DNA of 6,616 nt from Anaerolineales bacterium UBA6663 (GTDB taxonomy: Bacteria > Chloroflexota > Anaerolineae > Anaerolineales > UBA6663), in NCBI GenBank assembly GCA_002455335.1, contig DKKP01000029.1:1-6616 (forward strand), written 5' to 3'. How positions within the stretch are numbered: the stretch's first letter is position 1; each line of letters begins with the position of its first letter. This document shows positions 1-5,154 of this stretch, piece after piece. The translations under genes and the position numbers were made by a program. Under the pieces are notes generated by a model. That model made no database searches, was not told the origin of the DNA, and worked only from the letters and a program-made list of their open reading frames with translations.

Positions 1-754
1 AGATACCGCGGTAGGACTCCGCAATGCCAAGGAAATCCGCCGACTTCAGGCTGGCGCCACCGACCAGCGCGCCATCGACATTGTCGATGCCGAGCAGTTC
101 GCGTGCGTTGGAGGGCTTCACCGACCCGCCGTAGAGGATGCGCGTCCTGTCGGCTTCAGCGCCGATCAGCTTGCGCAACTCCTGGCGGATATGAAGATGA
201 GCCTCGGCCACATCGGCGACGGTCGGGGTCAATCCCGTGCCGATCGCCCAAACGGGCTCGTAGGCGACCACGGTCTTGAGCGCATCGACCGCTTCGATGC
301 CGGCGTAGGCCGCGCGCACCTGGCTCGACACCACGACGCCGGTCTCGCCGGCTTCGTACTGCGCCAGAGTCTCGCCGACGCACACGATCGGGGTCAGGCC
401 GTGCGCCAGGGCCGCCTTCGTCTTCTTGTTGACGCTCTCGTCGGTCTCGCCGAAGTACTGGCGCCGCTCGGAGTGTCCGATCACCACGTACTGGCACAGA
501 CCTTTGAGCATCGGAGCCGACACCTCGCCTGTGTAAGCGCCGCTGTCGGCCCAATGCAGATTCTGGGCGCCCAGCCCGATCCCGCTGCCGACCAGCACCG
601 GGGCGACTGACGCCAACGCCACAAAGGGCGGGACGACAACGCGCTCGACGCCGCTCACCGCGCCGATCTCGGCCACCAATGCCTGCGCCAGCGCCGCAGC
701 CTCGGCCGGTGTCTTGTTCATCTTCCAATTGCCGGCGATGATTTTGGTGCGCAT
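1..754 (-). CDS. tpiA: Triosephosphate isomerase, 3' end cut by window
   Basis: Interconverts dihydroxyacetone phosphate and glyceraldehyde 3-phosphate in the cytosol, in glycolysis and gluconeogenesis. I translated 251 codons from the ATG at 754 without a stop. The family is usually about 250 residues, so only the last few residues and the stop should lie beyond base 1. The N-terminus has Asn9 and Lys11 (AGNWKMN), the substrate-binding lysine. His94 lies in VIGHSERR, the electrophile, and Glu166 lies in AYEPVWAIGTG, the catalytic base followed by flexible loop 6. The phosphate-binding YGGSVKPSN and VDGALVGGASL motifs follow near the C-terminus. All catalytic residues are present, so the enzyme should be active. 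The start is well supported: AGGAG at 764-760 sits 5 nt upstream of the ATG. It is the last visible gene of a yvcK-gap-pgk-tpiA cluster, 72 nt after pgk, with a long heptad-repeat hairpin in the gap. Confidence 0.98.
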   Translation of the reverse strand, partial: MRTKIIAGNWKMNKTPAEAAALAQALVAEIGAVSGVERVVVPPFVALASVAPVLVGSGIGLGAQNLHWADSGAYTGEVSAPMLKGLCQYVVIGHSERRQYFGETDESVNKKTKAALAHGLTPIVCVGETLAQYEAGETGVVVSSQVRAAYAGIEAVDALKTVVAYEPVWAIGTGLTPTVADVAEAHLHIRQELRKLIGAEADRTRILYGGSVKPSNARELLGIDNVDGALVGGASLKSADFLGIAESYRGI

Positions 755-758
755 GGAT

Positions 759-764
759 ACTCCT
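759..764 (-). promoter_or_regulatory. tpiA ribosome binding site at the base of a hairpin
   Basis: The minus strand reads AGGAGT ending 4 nt before the tpiA ATG, a strong Shine-Dalgarno sequence that fixes the start at 754. It begins only 4 nt outside the base of the 24-bp hairpin at 769-819. In the mRNA the site would therefore be unpaired but immediately next to a large stem. Confidence 0.85.
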
Positions 765-819
765 GAGCGCAGTGAGCAGTCAGCGGTCAGCTCTCAGCTG
801 ACCGCTGACCGCTCACTGC
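764..819 (-). repeat. Heptad-repeat palindrome, pgk-tpiA spacer
   Basis: Read on the minus strand from 819, this stretch divides into eight consecutive 7-bp units, each starting with GC (GCAGTGA, GCGGTCA twice, GCTGAGA, then GCTGACC-like units and GCGCTCA). The same bases form an inverted repeat: arm 769-792 pairs with 796-819, 24 bp with a 3-nt loop. The one mismatch (778/810) is a G-U pair in the operon transcript. The stem starts 7 nt after the pgk stop codon and ends 14 nt before the tpiA start. No U-tract follows, so it is not a standard intrinsic terminator. It could be an mRNA stabiliser or processing site that sets tpiA output relative to pgk, a leaky attenuator, or a dispersed REP/STRR-like repeat. 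Structure and periodicity are seen directly; function is inferred. Confidence 0.9.
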
Positions 820-826
820 CTTCTAC

Positions 827-2002
827 TTACTTGTCGTTCAACGCCGCGAGCCCGGGCAGCGTGCGGCCTTCGAGCATTTCGAGGCTGGCTCCGCCGCCGG
901 TCGAGATGTGCGTGATCTTGTCGGTGAGCCCGGCCTGCTCGATCGCGGCGACCGAGTCGCCGCCGCCGACCACGGTCGTCGCACCAGAGGCCGCAACGGC
1001 CTGCGCCACCCCGTTCGTGCCGACCGCAAAGCGCGGGAACTCGAACACGCCCATCGGGCCATTCCACACGACTAGCGCGCTGCCCTTGAGGGCCTCGGCA
1101 TAGGCCGCGACGGACTTCGGACCGATGTCGAGGATGCGCCAGCCGGCCGGCACACCGGCCGCGACGTCGATCGTGCGCATCTCGGCGTTGGCGTCGAAGG
1201 CGTTGGCGATCACGGCATCGACCGGGAGCAGCAGCTTGCCGCCGGCCTTGGCCAGCGTGCTCTTTGCGGTCTCAAGGCTGCTCTCTTCGACGAGCGAGTC
1301 GCCCATCTCGATGCCCTGCGCCTGGAAGAAGGTGTTGGCCATGCCGCCGCCGATCAACACCTTATCGGCCTTGGCCAGCAGGTTGTCGATCACGCCGATC
1401 TTGTCCGAGATCTTGGCGCCGCCGAGGATGGCCACGTACGGGTGTTTCGGGTTGTCGACCGCGCCGCCCAGATACTCGATTTCCTTCTCCATCAACAGGC
1501 CGGCGACGGCCGGCAGATAGTGCGCGATCCCTTCGGTCGACGCGTGCGCGCGGTGGGCCGACCCAAAGGCATCGTTGACATAGACGTCGGCCAACACCGA
1601 AAGGCGCTTGGCGAACGTCGCGTCGTTCTTCTCTTCTTCGGGGTGGAAGCGCACATTCTCGAGGACGTAGACCTCGCCGGCCGTGATCACGGCCGCGGCT
1701 TCCTCGGCCACGGTGCCCACACAGTCGGGCACGAGCTTGACGGGCTTGCCGAGCAACTCGCCGAGTCGCTCGGCGGCGGGTTTGAGCGAATACTTGGGAT
1801 CCGGCCCGCCCTTGGGCCGGCCGAGGTGCGACGCCAGCAACAAGGCGGCGCCATGTTCGAGCAGGTAATTGATCGTCGGCAGCGCCGCGCGGATGCGCGT
1901 GTCGTCGGTGACCACGCCGTCCTTCAACGGGACATTGAAGTCGACCCGCACGAACACCTTCTTCTTCTTAAAGTCGATGTCGCGGATGGTTTTCTTGTTC
2001 AT
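827..2002 (-). CDS. pgk: Phosphoglycerate kinase
   Basis: Transfers the acyl phosphate of 1,3-bisphosphoglycerate to ADP, giving 3-phosphoglycerate and ATP; cytosolic and reversible. It has 391 residues, the usual bacterial length, and is complete. The family signature [11 protein letters not shown] is at 16-26. Substrate-binding basic motifs follow: [11 protein letters not shown] (34-44), SHLGRPKG (58-65), [10 protein letters not shown] (114-123) and [13 protein letters not shown] (143-155). The nucleotide-binding C-terminal half has GGAKISDKI (194-202), GGGMANTF (218-225), WNGPMGVFE (313-321), GGGDS (346-350) and the [13 protein letters not shown] loop from 367. All expected motifs are intact. 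The ATG at 2002 gives the expected N-terminus [11 protein letters not shown], but I see no Shine-Dalgarno sequence before it, unlike gap, yvcK and tpiA. The spacer to gap (94 nt) is filled by a large heptad-repeat palindrome. It is the third gene of the glycolytic cluster. Confidence 0.99.
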   Translation of the reverse strand: MNKKTIRDIDFKKKKVFVRVDFNVPLKDGVVTDDTRIRAALPTINYLLEHGAALLLASHLGRPKGGPDPKYSLKPAAERLGELLGKPVKLVPDCVGTVAEEAAAVITAGEVYVLENVRFHPEEEKNDATFAKRLSVLADVYVNDAFGSAHRAHASTEGIAHYLPAVAGLLMEKEIEYLGGAVDNPKHPYVAILGGAKISDKIGVIDNLLAKADKVLIGGGMANTFFQAQGIEMGDSLVEESSLETAKSTLAKAGGKLLLPVDAVIANAFDANAEMRTIDVAAGVPAGWRILDIGPKSVAAYAEALKGSALVVWNGPMGVFEFPRFAVGTNGVAQAVAASGATTVVGGGDSVAAIEQAGLTDKITHISTGGGASLEMLEGRTLPGLAALNDK

Positions 2003-2096
2003 GGTACAGCTATCAGATATCAGCGTTCAGCAGACAGCCCACGCTGCCGCGCGGTAGCATGGGCTGTCTGCTAAACGCTGATCACTTTCCGCTGAT
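2003..2096 (-). repeat. Heptad-repeat palindrome filling the gap-pgk spacer
   Basis: The whole 94-nt spacer reads in 7-bp steps on the minus strand from 2096. Units of type nnCAGCn (ATCAGCG twice, then TTTAGCA and GACAGCC) occupy the first half. Mirror units of type nnGCTGn (GGGCTGT, CTGCTGA, ACGCTGA, TATCTGA, TAGCTGT) occupy the second half. Bases 2019-2082 form an almost perfect inverted repeat centred between 2050 and 2051, with about 32 potential pairs. Arms 2019-2041 and 2060-2082 alone give 23 bp with one mismatch. In the operon mRNA, mismatches 2028/2073 and 2042/2059 become G-U pairs; only 2046/2055 stays unpaired. It ends 16 nt before the pgk ATG and has no U-tract. It is probably the same element family as the pgk-tpiA hairpin. 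Function is inferred only: RNA processing or stability, or a REP-like mobile palindrome. Confidence 0.9.
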
Positions 2097-3104
2097 TTAC
2101 AGCTTGCTCGCGACCATGGCCGTGATGTCGGCCAGGCGGGAGGCATAGCCCCACTCGTTGTCGTACCAGGCCACGACCTTGACCAGGTTGCCGAGCACGA
2201 GCGTGTCGAGCGCGCTGAAGACCGACGAGAACTCGGTGCCCCGCAGGTCGGTGCTGACCAGCGGCAGGTCGGTCACGTCGAGGATGCCCTTCATCGAGCC
2301 GCCCGCGTACTCGAGCATCGCGGCGCGGATGTCTTCGGCGCTGGCTTCCTTGTTGAGGATGGCCGTGAAGTCGACGACCGAGACCGTGGGCGTCGGGACA
2401 CGGAAGGCCATGCCACCGAACTTGCCCTTGAGTTCGGGGATGACCAGGCCGACGGCCTTGGCGGCGCCTGTGGCCGAGGGCACGATGTTCTGAGCAGCGG
2501 CGCGGGCGTCGCGCAGATCCTTGGCGCCAAGATCCTGCAGCTTCTGCGAGTTCGTGTAGGCATGCACCGTGGTCAACAAGCCGCGATCAATGCCGAACTT
2601 GTCGTTGATCACCTTGGCCACCGGGGCGAGGCCGTTTGTCGTGCACGAGGCGTTCGAGATCACGTGGTGCTTGGCCGGGTCGTACTTGCCGTCGTTGACG
2701 CCGAGCACGATCGTGATGTCTTCGTTCTTGGCCGGGGCCGAGATGATGACCTTCTTCGCGCCGCCGGCGTCGATGTGGCCGCGCGACTTCGTGGCGTCGG
2801 TGAACAGGCCGGTCGACTCAATCACGACGTCGACGCCCATGTCGCCCCACTTGATGGCGTTCAGGTCGCGCTCAGCCGTAACCTTGATCGCCTTGCCGTC
2901 GACGACGATGTTGCCGTCCTTGGCCTCCACCTTGGGCGAAAACTCGCCATAGGTCGAGTCGTACTTGAGCAAATGCGCATTGATCTCCGAGTCGAAGAGG
3001 TCGTTCACGGCCACCACTTCGATCTCTCCCGCGTGCCGCGAAGCAATCGTGCGGTACACGAGCCGCCCGATGCGGCCAAATCCGTTGATGCCAACCTTAA
3101 TCAT
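2097..3104 (-). CDS. gap: Type I glyceraldehyde-3-phosphate dehydrogenase
   Basis: Oxidises and phosphorylates glyceraldehyde 3-phosphate to 1,3-bisphosphoglycerate with NAD+, as a cytosolic tetramer. I place the start at the ATG at 3104, giving 335 residues and the canonical [15 protein letters not shown]-terminus. An upstream in-frame GTG at 3113 is rejected because it overlaps the AAGGAG ribosome binding site (3118-3113), which sits 8 nt before the ATG. The Rossmann motif NGFGRIGR is at 7-14. Asn34-Asp35 after the second strand fits NAD rather than NADP preference. The catalytic cysteine is Cys154 in [10 protein letters not shown], and His181 in TTVHAYT activates it. [10 protein letters not shown] and RVPTPTVS complete the phosphate sites, and [11 protein letters not shown] lies near the C-terminus. 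The second cysteine of the usual ASCTTNCLAP is Gly158 here; it is not essential for catalysis. The gene follows yvcK by 87 nt and precedes pgk. Confidence 0.98.
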   Translation of the reverse strand: MIKVGINGFGRIGRLVYRTIASRHAGEIEVVAVNDLFDSEINAHLLKYDSTYGEFSPKVEAKDGNIVVDGKAIKVTAERDLNAIKWGDMGVDVVIESTGLFTDATKSRGHIDAGGAKKVIISAPAKNEDITIVLGVNDGKYDPAKHHVISNASCTTNGLAPVAKVINDKFGIDRGLLTTVHAYTNSQKLQDLGAKDLRDARAAAQNIVPSATGAAKAVGLVIPELKGKFGGMAFRVPTPTVSVVDFTAILNKEASAEDIRAAMLEYAGGSMKGILDVTDLPLVSTDLRGTEFSSVFSALDTLVLGNLVKVVAWYDNEWGYASRLADITAMVASKL

Positions 3105-3112
3105 GGAAGTCA

Positions 3113-3118
3113 CTCCTT
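3113..3118 (-). promoter_or_regulatory. gap ribosome binding site
   Basis: AAGGAG on the minus strand, 8 nt from the ATG at 3104. It decides the start: the in-frame GTG at 3113-3111 shares its G with this site and so cannot be served by it. Confidence 0.9.
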
Positions 3119-3130
3119 CTGGGAATGTGA

Positions 3131-3172
3131 GTTGCGTCGCAACGGGCGAGCTCGCCGGCGCCCCCTCGCCCG
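3131..3172 (-). other. GC-rich tandem hairpins in the gap leader
   Basis: Between yvcK and gap the minus strand carries an 8-bp perfect stem, CGGGCGAG (3172-3165) with CTCGCCCG (3150-3143), around a 14-nt loop. It is joined directly to a 13-nt palindrome GTTGCGACGCAAC (3143-3131). A 12-nt palindrome (3145-3156, GGCGAG/CTCGCC) competes with the first stem, so two alternative folds are possible. No U-tract follows, so this is not a classic terminator. The octamer GTTGCGTC (plus strand) occurs at 3131-3138 and again at 3186-3193 over the yvcK stop. It may be a transcript processing or stabilising element ahead of the highly expressed gap gene; this is inference. Confidence 0.5.
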
Positions 3173-3191
3173 GTTTGACCGCGTCGTTGCG

Positions 3192-4484
3192 TCAATTGTA
3201 AGGCAGCGAACGCCTCTGCTCAAGCAATTCTAGCAGAGCCGCCGCAAGCTTCTCCGAGTCGTGGCGCCACGGGCGCGCCTCGTCGATCAGGTCCACCATT
3301 ACTGGCTCCGGCGCCTGGCCGGCCGAAAAACCGGTCAGGGTTGGCGCCACCCAGCGCAATTTCGGGAGCAACACGCCGGCGCTGTTGGCGTTGGCCATCA
3401 CAAGCGGAAACAGCCCGGGCCGGGTGTGCCGCTCGATCGCGCCGACATGCGCCCCAACATCGTACGCATCGGTCTCGCCAGGCTGGGTGGCCGTGTTACA
3501 CACGTACACCTTGAGCGCCGGGCTCGATTCGATCGCGGCCGCAAGATCCGGCACCAGCAGGTTCGGGATCAGGCTGGTGTACAGGCTGCCCGGCCCAAGC
3601 ACGATCAGGTCGGCGCCAAGCACCGCCTTGAGAACCGGCGGGTATGCAGGCGGATCCTCGGGCTTGAGCGATACCCGCAGGATCGCGCCCGTCGACGCAC
3701 TCCCAAGCCGCGACTCGCCCTCGACCACGGCCGTCCCATCTTCCCCGGCCACTTCGCCGATCAACGTGACGTTGCGCAGCGTCGAGGGCAGCACCTGCCC
3801 GCGGATGTTCAGCACCTGGCTCGACTCGACAAGCGCCGACTCGAACGACCCGGTCACCTGCGCCATCGCCGTGATGAACAAGTTGCCAAGCGGATGCCCA
3901 CCGACGTCCTGACTGCCCGCGAACCGATACTGGAACAACTGCGTCACGAGCGACTCGTCATCCGCCAGCGCCGCGATGCAGTTCCGAAAATCCCCCGGCG
4001 GCAATACGCCCAGGGTCTCGCGCAGGCGCCCCGAAGACCCGCCGTCGTCGGCCACCGTCACCACCGCCGTGATGTTCGACGTATAGTGCTTGAGGCCTCG
4101 TAGCAGCGTCGAGAGCCCGGTTCCGCCGCCGATCGCCACCACCCGTGGCCCGCGGCCTCGCCGGCGGTGCTCGCTGACGGCCAGCGCCACACTCTGCCCG
4201 GGCCTGACGAACGGCGCGAGCAAAGCGGCATTCAGCCGAGTCAGCGACAACACGAGCAGCCCGATCCCGAGAGCCCCAAGGATCACGGCGCGGATCGGTC
4301 GCGGCAGGAACTGCAACGTCAGCGTCGCGAATACCGGCGGCAGCGGCACTTCGCGATACACATCCACAAGGACATAGGCCAGGCCAAGCCCGAGGCACGT
4401 GATCGCCACCAACAACAAGAGCAGCCAGCGCTTGATGCCCAGCCCGACCTGGAGCCAGCGACGCCAGGAATCTGCCTTAGCCAT
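3192..4484 (-). CDS. yvcK: YvcK/CofD-like protein with N-terminal membrane anchor
   Basis: A 430-residue member of the YvcK (gluconeogenesis factor, UDP-GlcNAc-binding) branch of the CofD-like superfamily. In Bacillus subtilis YvcK is needed for growth on gluconeogenic carbon sources and normal cell shape, and it binds UDP-sugars. An enzymatic reaction has not been firmly assigned. Two hydrophobic segments, at about 20-41 and 62-82, precede the soluble domain. Basic residues before segment 1 and after segment 2 place both the N-terminus and the catalytic-like domain in the cytoplasm. Domain motifs: VVAIGGGTGLS (115-125, phosphate/nucleotide loop), VADDGGSSG (144-152), PPGDFRNC (162-169), GHPLGNL (196-202), then LGPGSLYTS and CNTATQPGETD. 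The start is the ATG at 4484, with AAGGA (4496-4492) 7 nt upstream. It heads the gap-pgk-tpiA cluster, which fits a role in triose flux or envelope-precursor balance. A true CofD (2-phospho-lactate transferase) is unlikely given these neighbours and the membrane anchor. Confidence 0.95.
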   Translation of the reverse strand: MAKADSWRRWLQVGLGIKRWLLLLLVAITCLGLGLAYVLVDVYREVPLPPVFATLTLQFLPRPIRAVILGALGIGLLVLSLTRLNAALLAPFVRPGQSVALAVSEHRRRGRGPRVVAIGGGTGLSTLLRGLKHYTSNITAVVTVADDGGSSGRLRETLGVLPPGDFRNCIAALADDESLVTQLFQYRFAGSQDVGGHPLGNLFITAMAQVTGSFESALVESSQVLNIRGQVLPSTLRNVTLIGEVAGEDGTAVVEGESRLGSASTGAILRVSLKPEDPPAYPPVLKAVLGADLIVLGPGSLYTSLIPNLLVPDLAAAIESSPALKVYVCNTATQPGETDAYDVGAHVGAIERHTRPGLFPLVMANANSAGVLLPKLRWVAPTLTGFSAGQAPEPVMVDLIDEARPWRHDSEKLAAALLELLEQRRSLPYN

Positions 4485-4491
4485 CGCTTCG

Positions 4492-4496
4492 TCCTT
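4492..4496 (-). promoter_or_regulatory. yvcK ribosome binding site
   Basis: AAGGA on the minus strand, 7 nt before the ATG at 4484. It supports that start over internal alternatives, so the N-terminal membrane segments belong to the protein. Confidence 0.7.
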
Positions 4497-4602
4497 GGTG
4501 CTGACCCTCGCCGTGTTGCCTGCACCGCCTCAGCACAAGGCCACTGTTCATTGTGTGCATCCTGGGCGCGCGAGAAAAGTGACGAACATCAACTCTCGAT
4601 TT

Positions 4603-5076
4603 TTAGGGCCGCGACCATGACCGAAACGGGTGACGGCTCAATGCTGCGTTTGAGTACCGTGCGTCGTCCGTGACCTCCTCGCCGGCCCAACCTGGCAGAG
4701 TCACCGGCTGGTCAACTCGCTCGAGTTCGACCTCGGCCACCACCAGTCCGGCGTTTTCGCCCGCGAACACATCGACCTCCCACAGCAGACCAGCATACGC
4801 GCGCCGATACCGTATCTTGTCGACCACGCCCCCCCGGACAAGCCCATCGAGCATCGCGTCGGCGTCGGCGGCCGGGATCTCGTACTCGAACTCGGGTCGC
4901 GCCGGTCCCTCGGCCGGGCCCTTGATCGTGAGATAACCGCGCTCGCCGGCCCGTCGTACCCGCACCGTCAGCCCACCTTCCGCGAGCAGATAACCCTGGC
5001 GGTAGATCACGCCGGGCGCACCTGGGCGCCAGTCGTCATTCGACACAAGGAACTTTCGCTCGATTTCCATTCCCAT
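4603..5076 (-). CDS. CYTH-domain protein, probable triphosphatase
   Basis: A small single-domain CYTH (triphosphate tunnel metalloenzyme) protein of 157 residues from the ATG at 5076, or 155 from the ATG at 5070. Characterised bacterial relatives hydrolyse inorganic tripolyphosphate; other members act on thiamine triphosphate or are class IV adenylyl cyclases, so the substrate is open. The N-terminus MEIERKFLV has the ExExK metal-binding signature. Basic and acidic tunnel motifs follow in order: LTVRVRRAGE, LTIKGP, RPEFEYEIP, WEVDVFAGENAGLVVAEVELE, and the C-terminal GEEVTDDARYSNAAL. All are intact. A longer reading from a TTG at 5094 is unlikely because it would overlap the -10 element. Neither ATG has a Shine-Dalgarno site. 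The promoter at 5110-5083 predicts a transcript starting at or next to the 5076 ATG, i.e. leaderless. It is divergent from the phosphodiesterase gene and 118 nt upstream of yvcK. Confidence 0.92.
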   Translation of the reverse strand: MGMEIERKFLVSNDDWRPGAPGVIYRQGYLLAEGGLTVRVRRAGERGYLTIKGPAEGPARPEFEYEIPAADADAMLDGLVRGGVVDKIRYRRAYAGLLWEVDVFAGENAGLVVAEVELERVDQPVTLPGWAGEEVTDDARYSNAALSRHPFRSWSRP

Positions 5077-5082
5077 GCCGGT

Positions 5083-5110
5083 ATTGTCGTGCAAGATGCG
5101 TCGGTGTCAA
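5083..5110 (-). promoter_or_regulatory. Sigma70-type promoter for the CYTH gene
   Basis: On the minus strand a perfect TTGACA (5110-5105) is followed after 16 nt by GACAAT (5088-5083), 4 of 6 matches to TATAAT. Transcription starting about 7 nt downstream would begin at the A of the ATG at 5076, predicting a leaderless mRNA. This is a sequence match only. Confidence 0.55.
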
Positions 5111-5114
5111 ATCC

Positions 5115-5136
5115 ACGCCCCGGTGCCGCGGGGCGT
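5115..5136. promoter_or_regulatory. Operator-like inverted repeat between divergent promoters
   Basis: Perfect 8-bp arms, ACGCCCCG (5115-5122) and CGGGGCGT (5129-5136), flank a 6-bp centre, 22 bp in all. The right arm shares its last base with the plus-strand TATAAT. The left arm starts 4 bp from the minus-strand TTGACA. The size and placement suit a dimeric regulator controlling both genes. An RNA hairpin role is less likely because both predicted transcripts start beyond it. Confidence 0.45.
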
Positions 5137-5141
5137 ATAAT
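5136..5141 (+). promoter_or_regulatory. -10 element of the phosphodiesterase gene
   Basis: A perfect TATAAT, striking in this GC-rich DNA, 13 nt before the ATG at 5155. No recognisable -35 lies 16-18 nt upstream; an inverted repeat occupies that stretch, which would suit activator dependence. Transcription would start near 5148, leaving about 7 nt of leader and no room for a Shine-Dalgarno site. Confidence 0.55.
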
Positions 5142-5154
5142 CGTCTTGACCTCC

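Noticed and set aside
764..819. Reading the pgk-tpiA hairpin as an intrinsic terminator
   Set aside because: There is no run of U after the stem on the minus strand. The sequence continues directly into the tpiA ribosome binding site, so full termination would silence tpiA.
1442..2074. Open frame of 210 codons on the plus strand, antisense to pgk and crossing the gap-pgk palindrome
   Set aside because: Overlaps conserved PGK motifs on the other strand and has no recognisable product or ribosome binding site.
2003..2096. Heptad repeats as a CRISPR array or insertion sequence
   Set aside because: No constant repeat alternating with unique spacers, no transposase and no target duplication is visible. 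The units are degenerate 7-mers arranged in a palindrome.
3105..3113. GTG start at 3113 for gap, adding three residues
   Set aside because: The GTG overlaps the AAGGAG ribosome binding site. The ATG at 3104 has correct spacing and gives the conserved [10 protein letters not shown] start.
3261..4103. Open frame of 280 codons on the plus strand, antisense to yvcK
   Set aside because: Very rich in Arg, His and Gln with no domain motif. It is the shadow of the well-supported yvcK reading frame.
4485..4602. A separate promoter for yvcK in the CYTH-yvcK spacer
   Set aside because: Only weak matches (for example TTTTCT and CACAAT 17 nt apart on the minus strand) were seen. They are not strong enough to annotate, though a promoter here is biologically plausible.
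5077..5094. TTG start at 5094 for the CYTH gene
   Set aside because: It would lie within or before the predicted -10 element, adds non-conserved residues before the canonical MEIERKFLV, and has no Shine-Dalgarno site.
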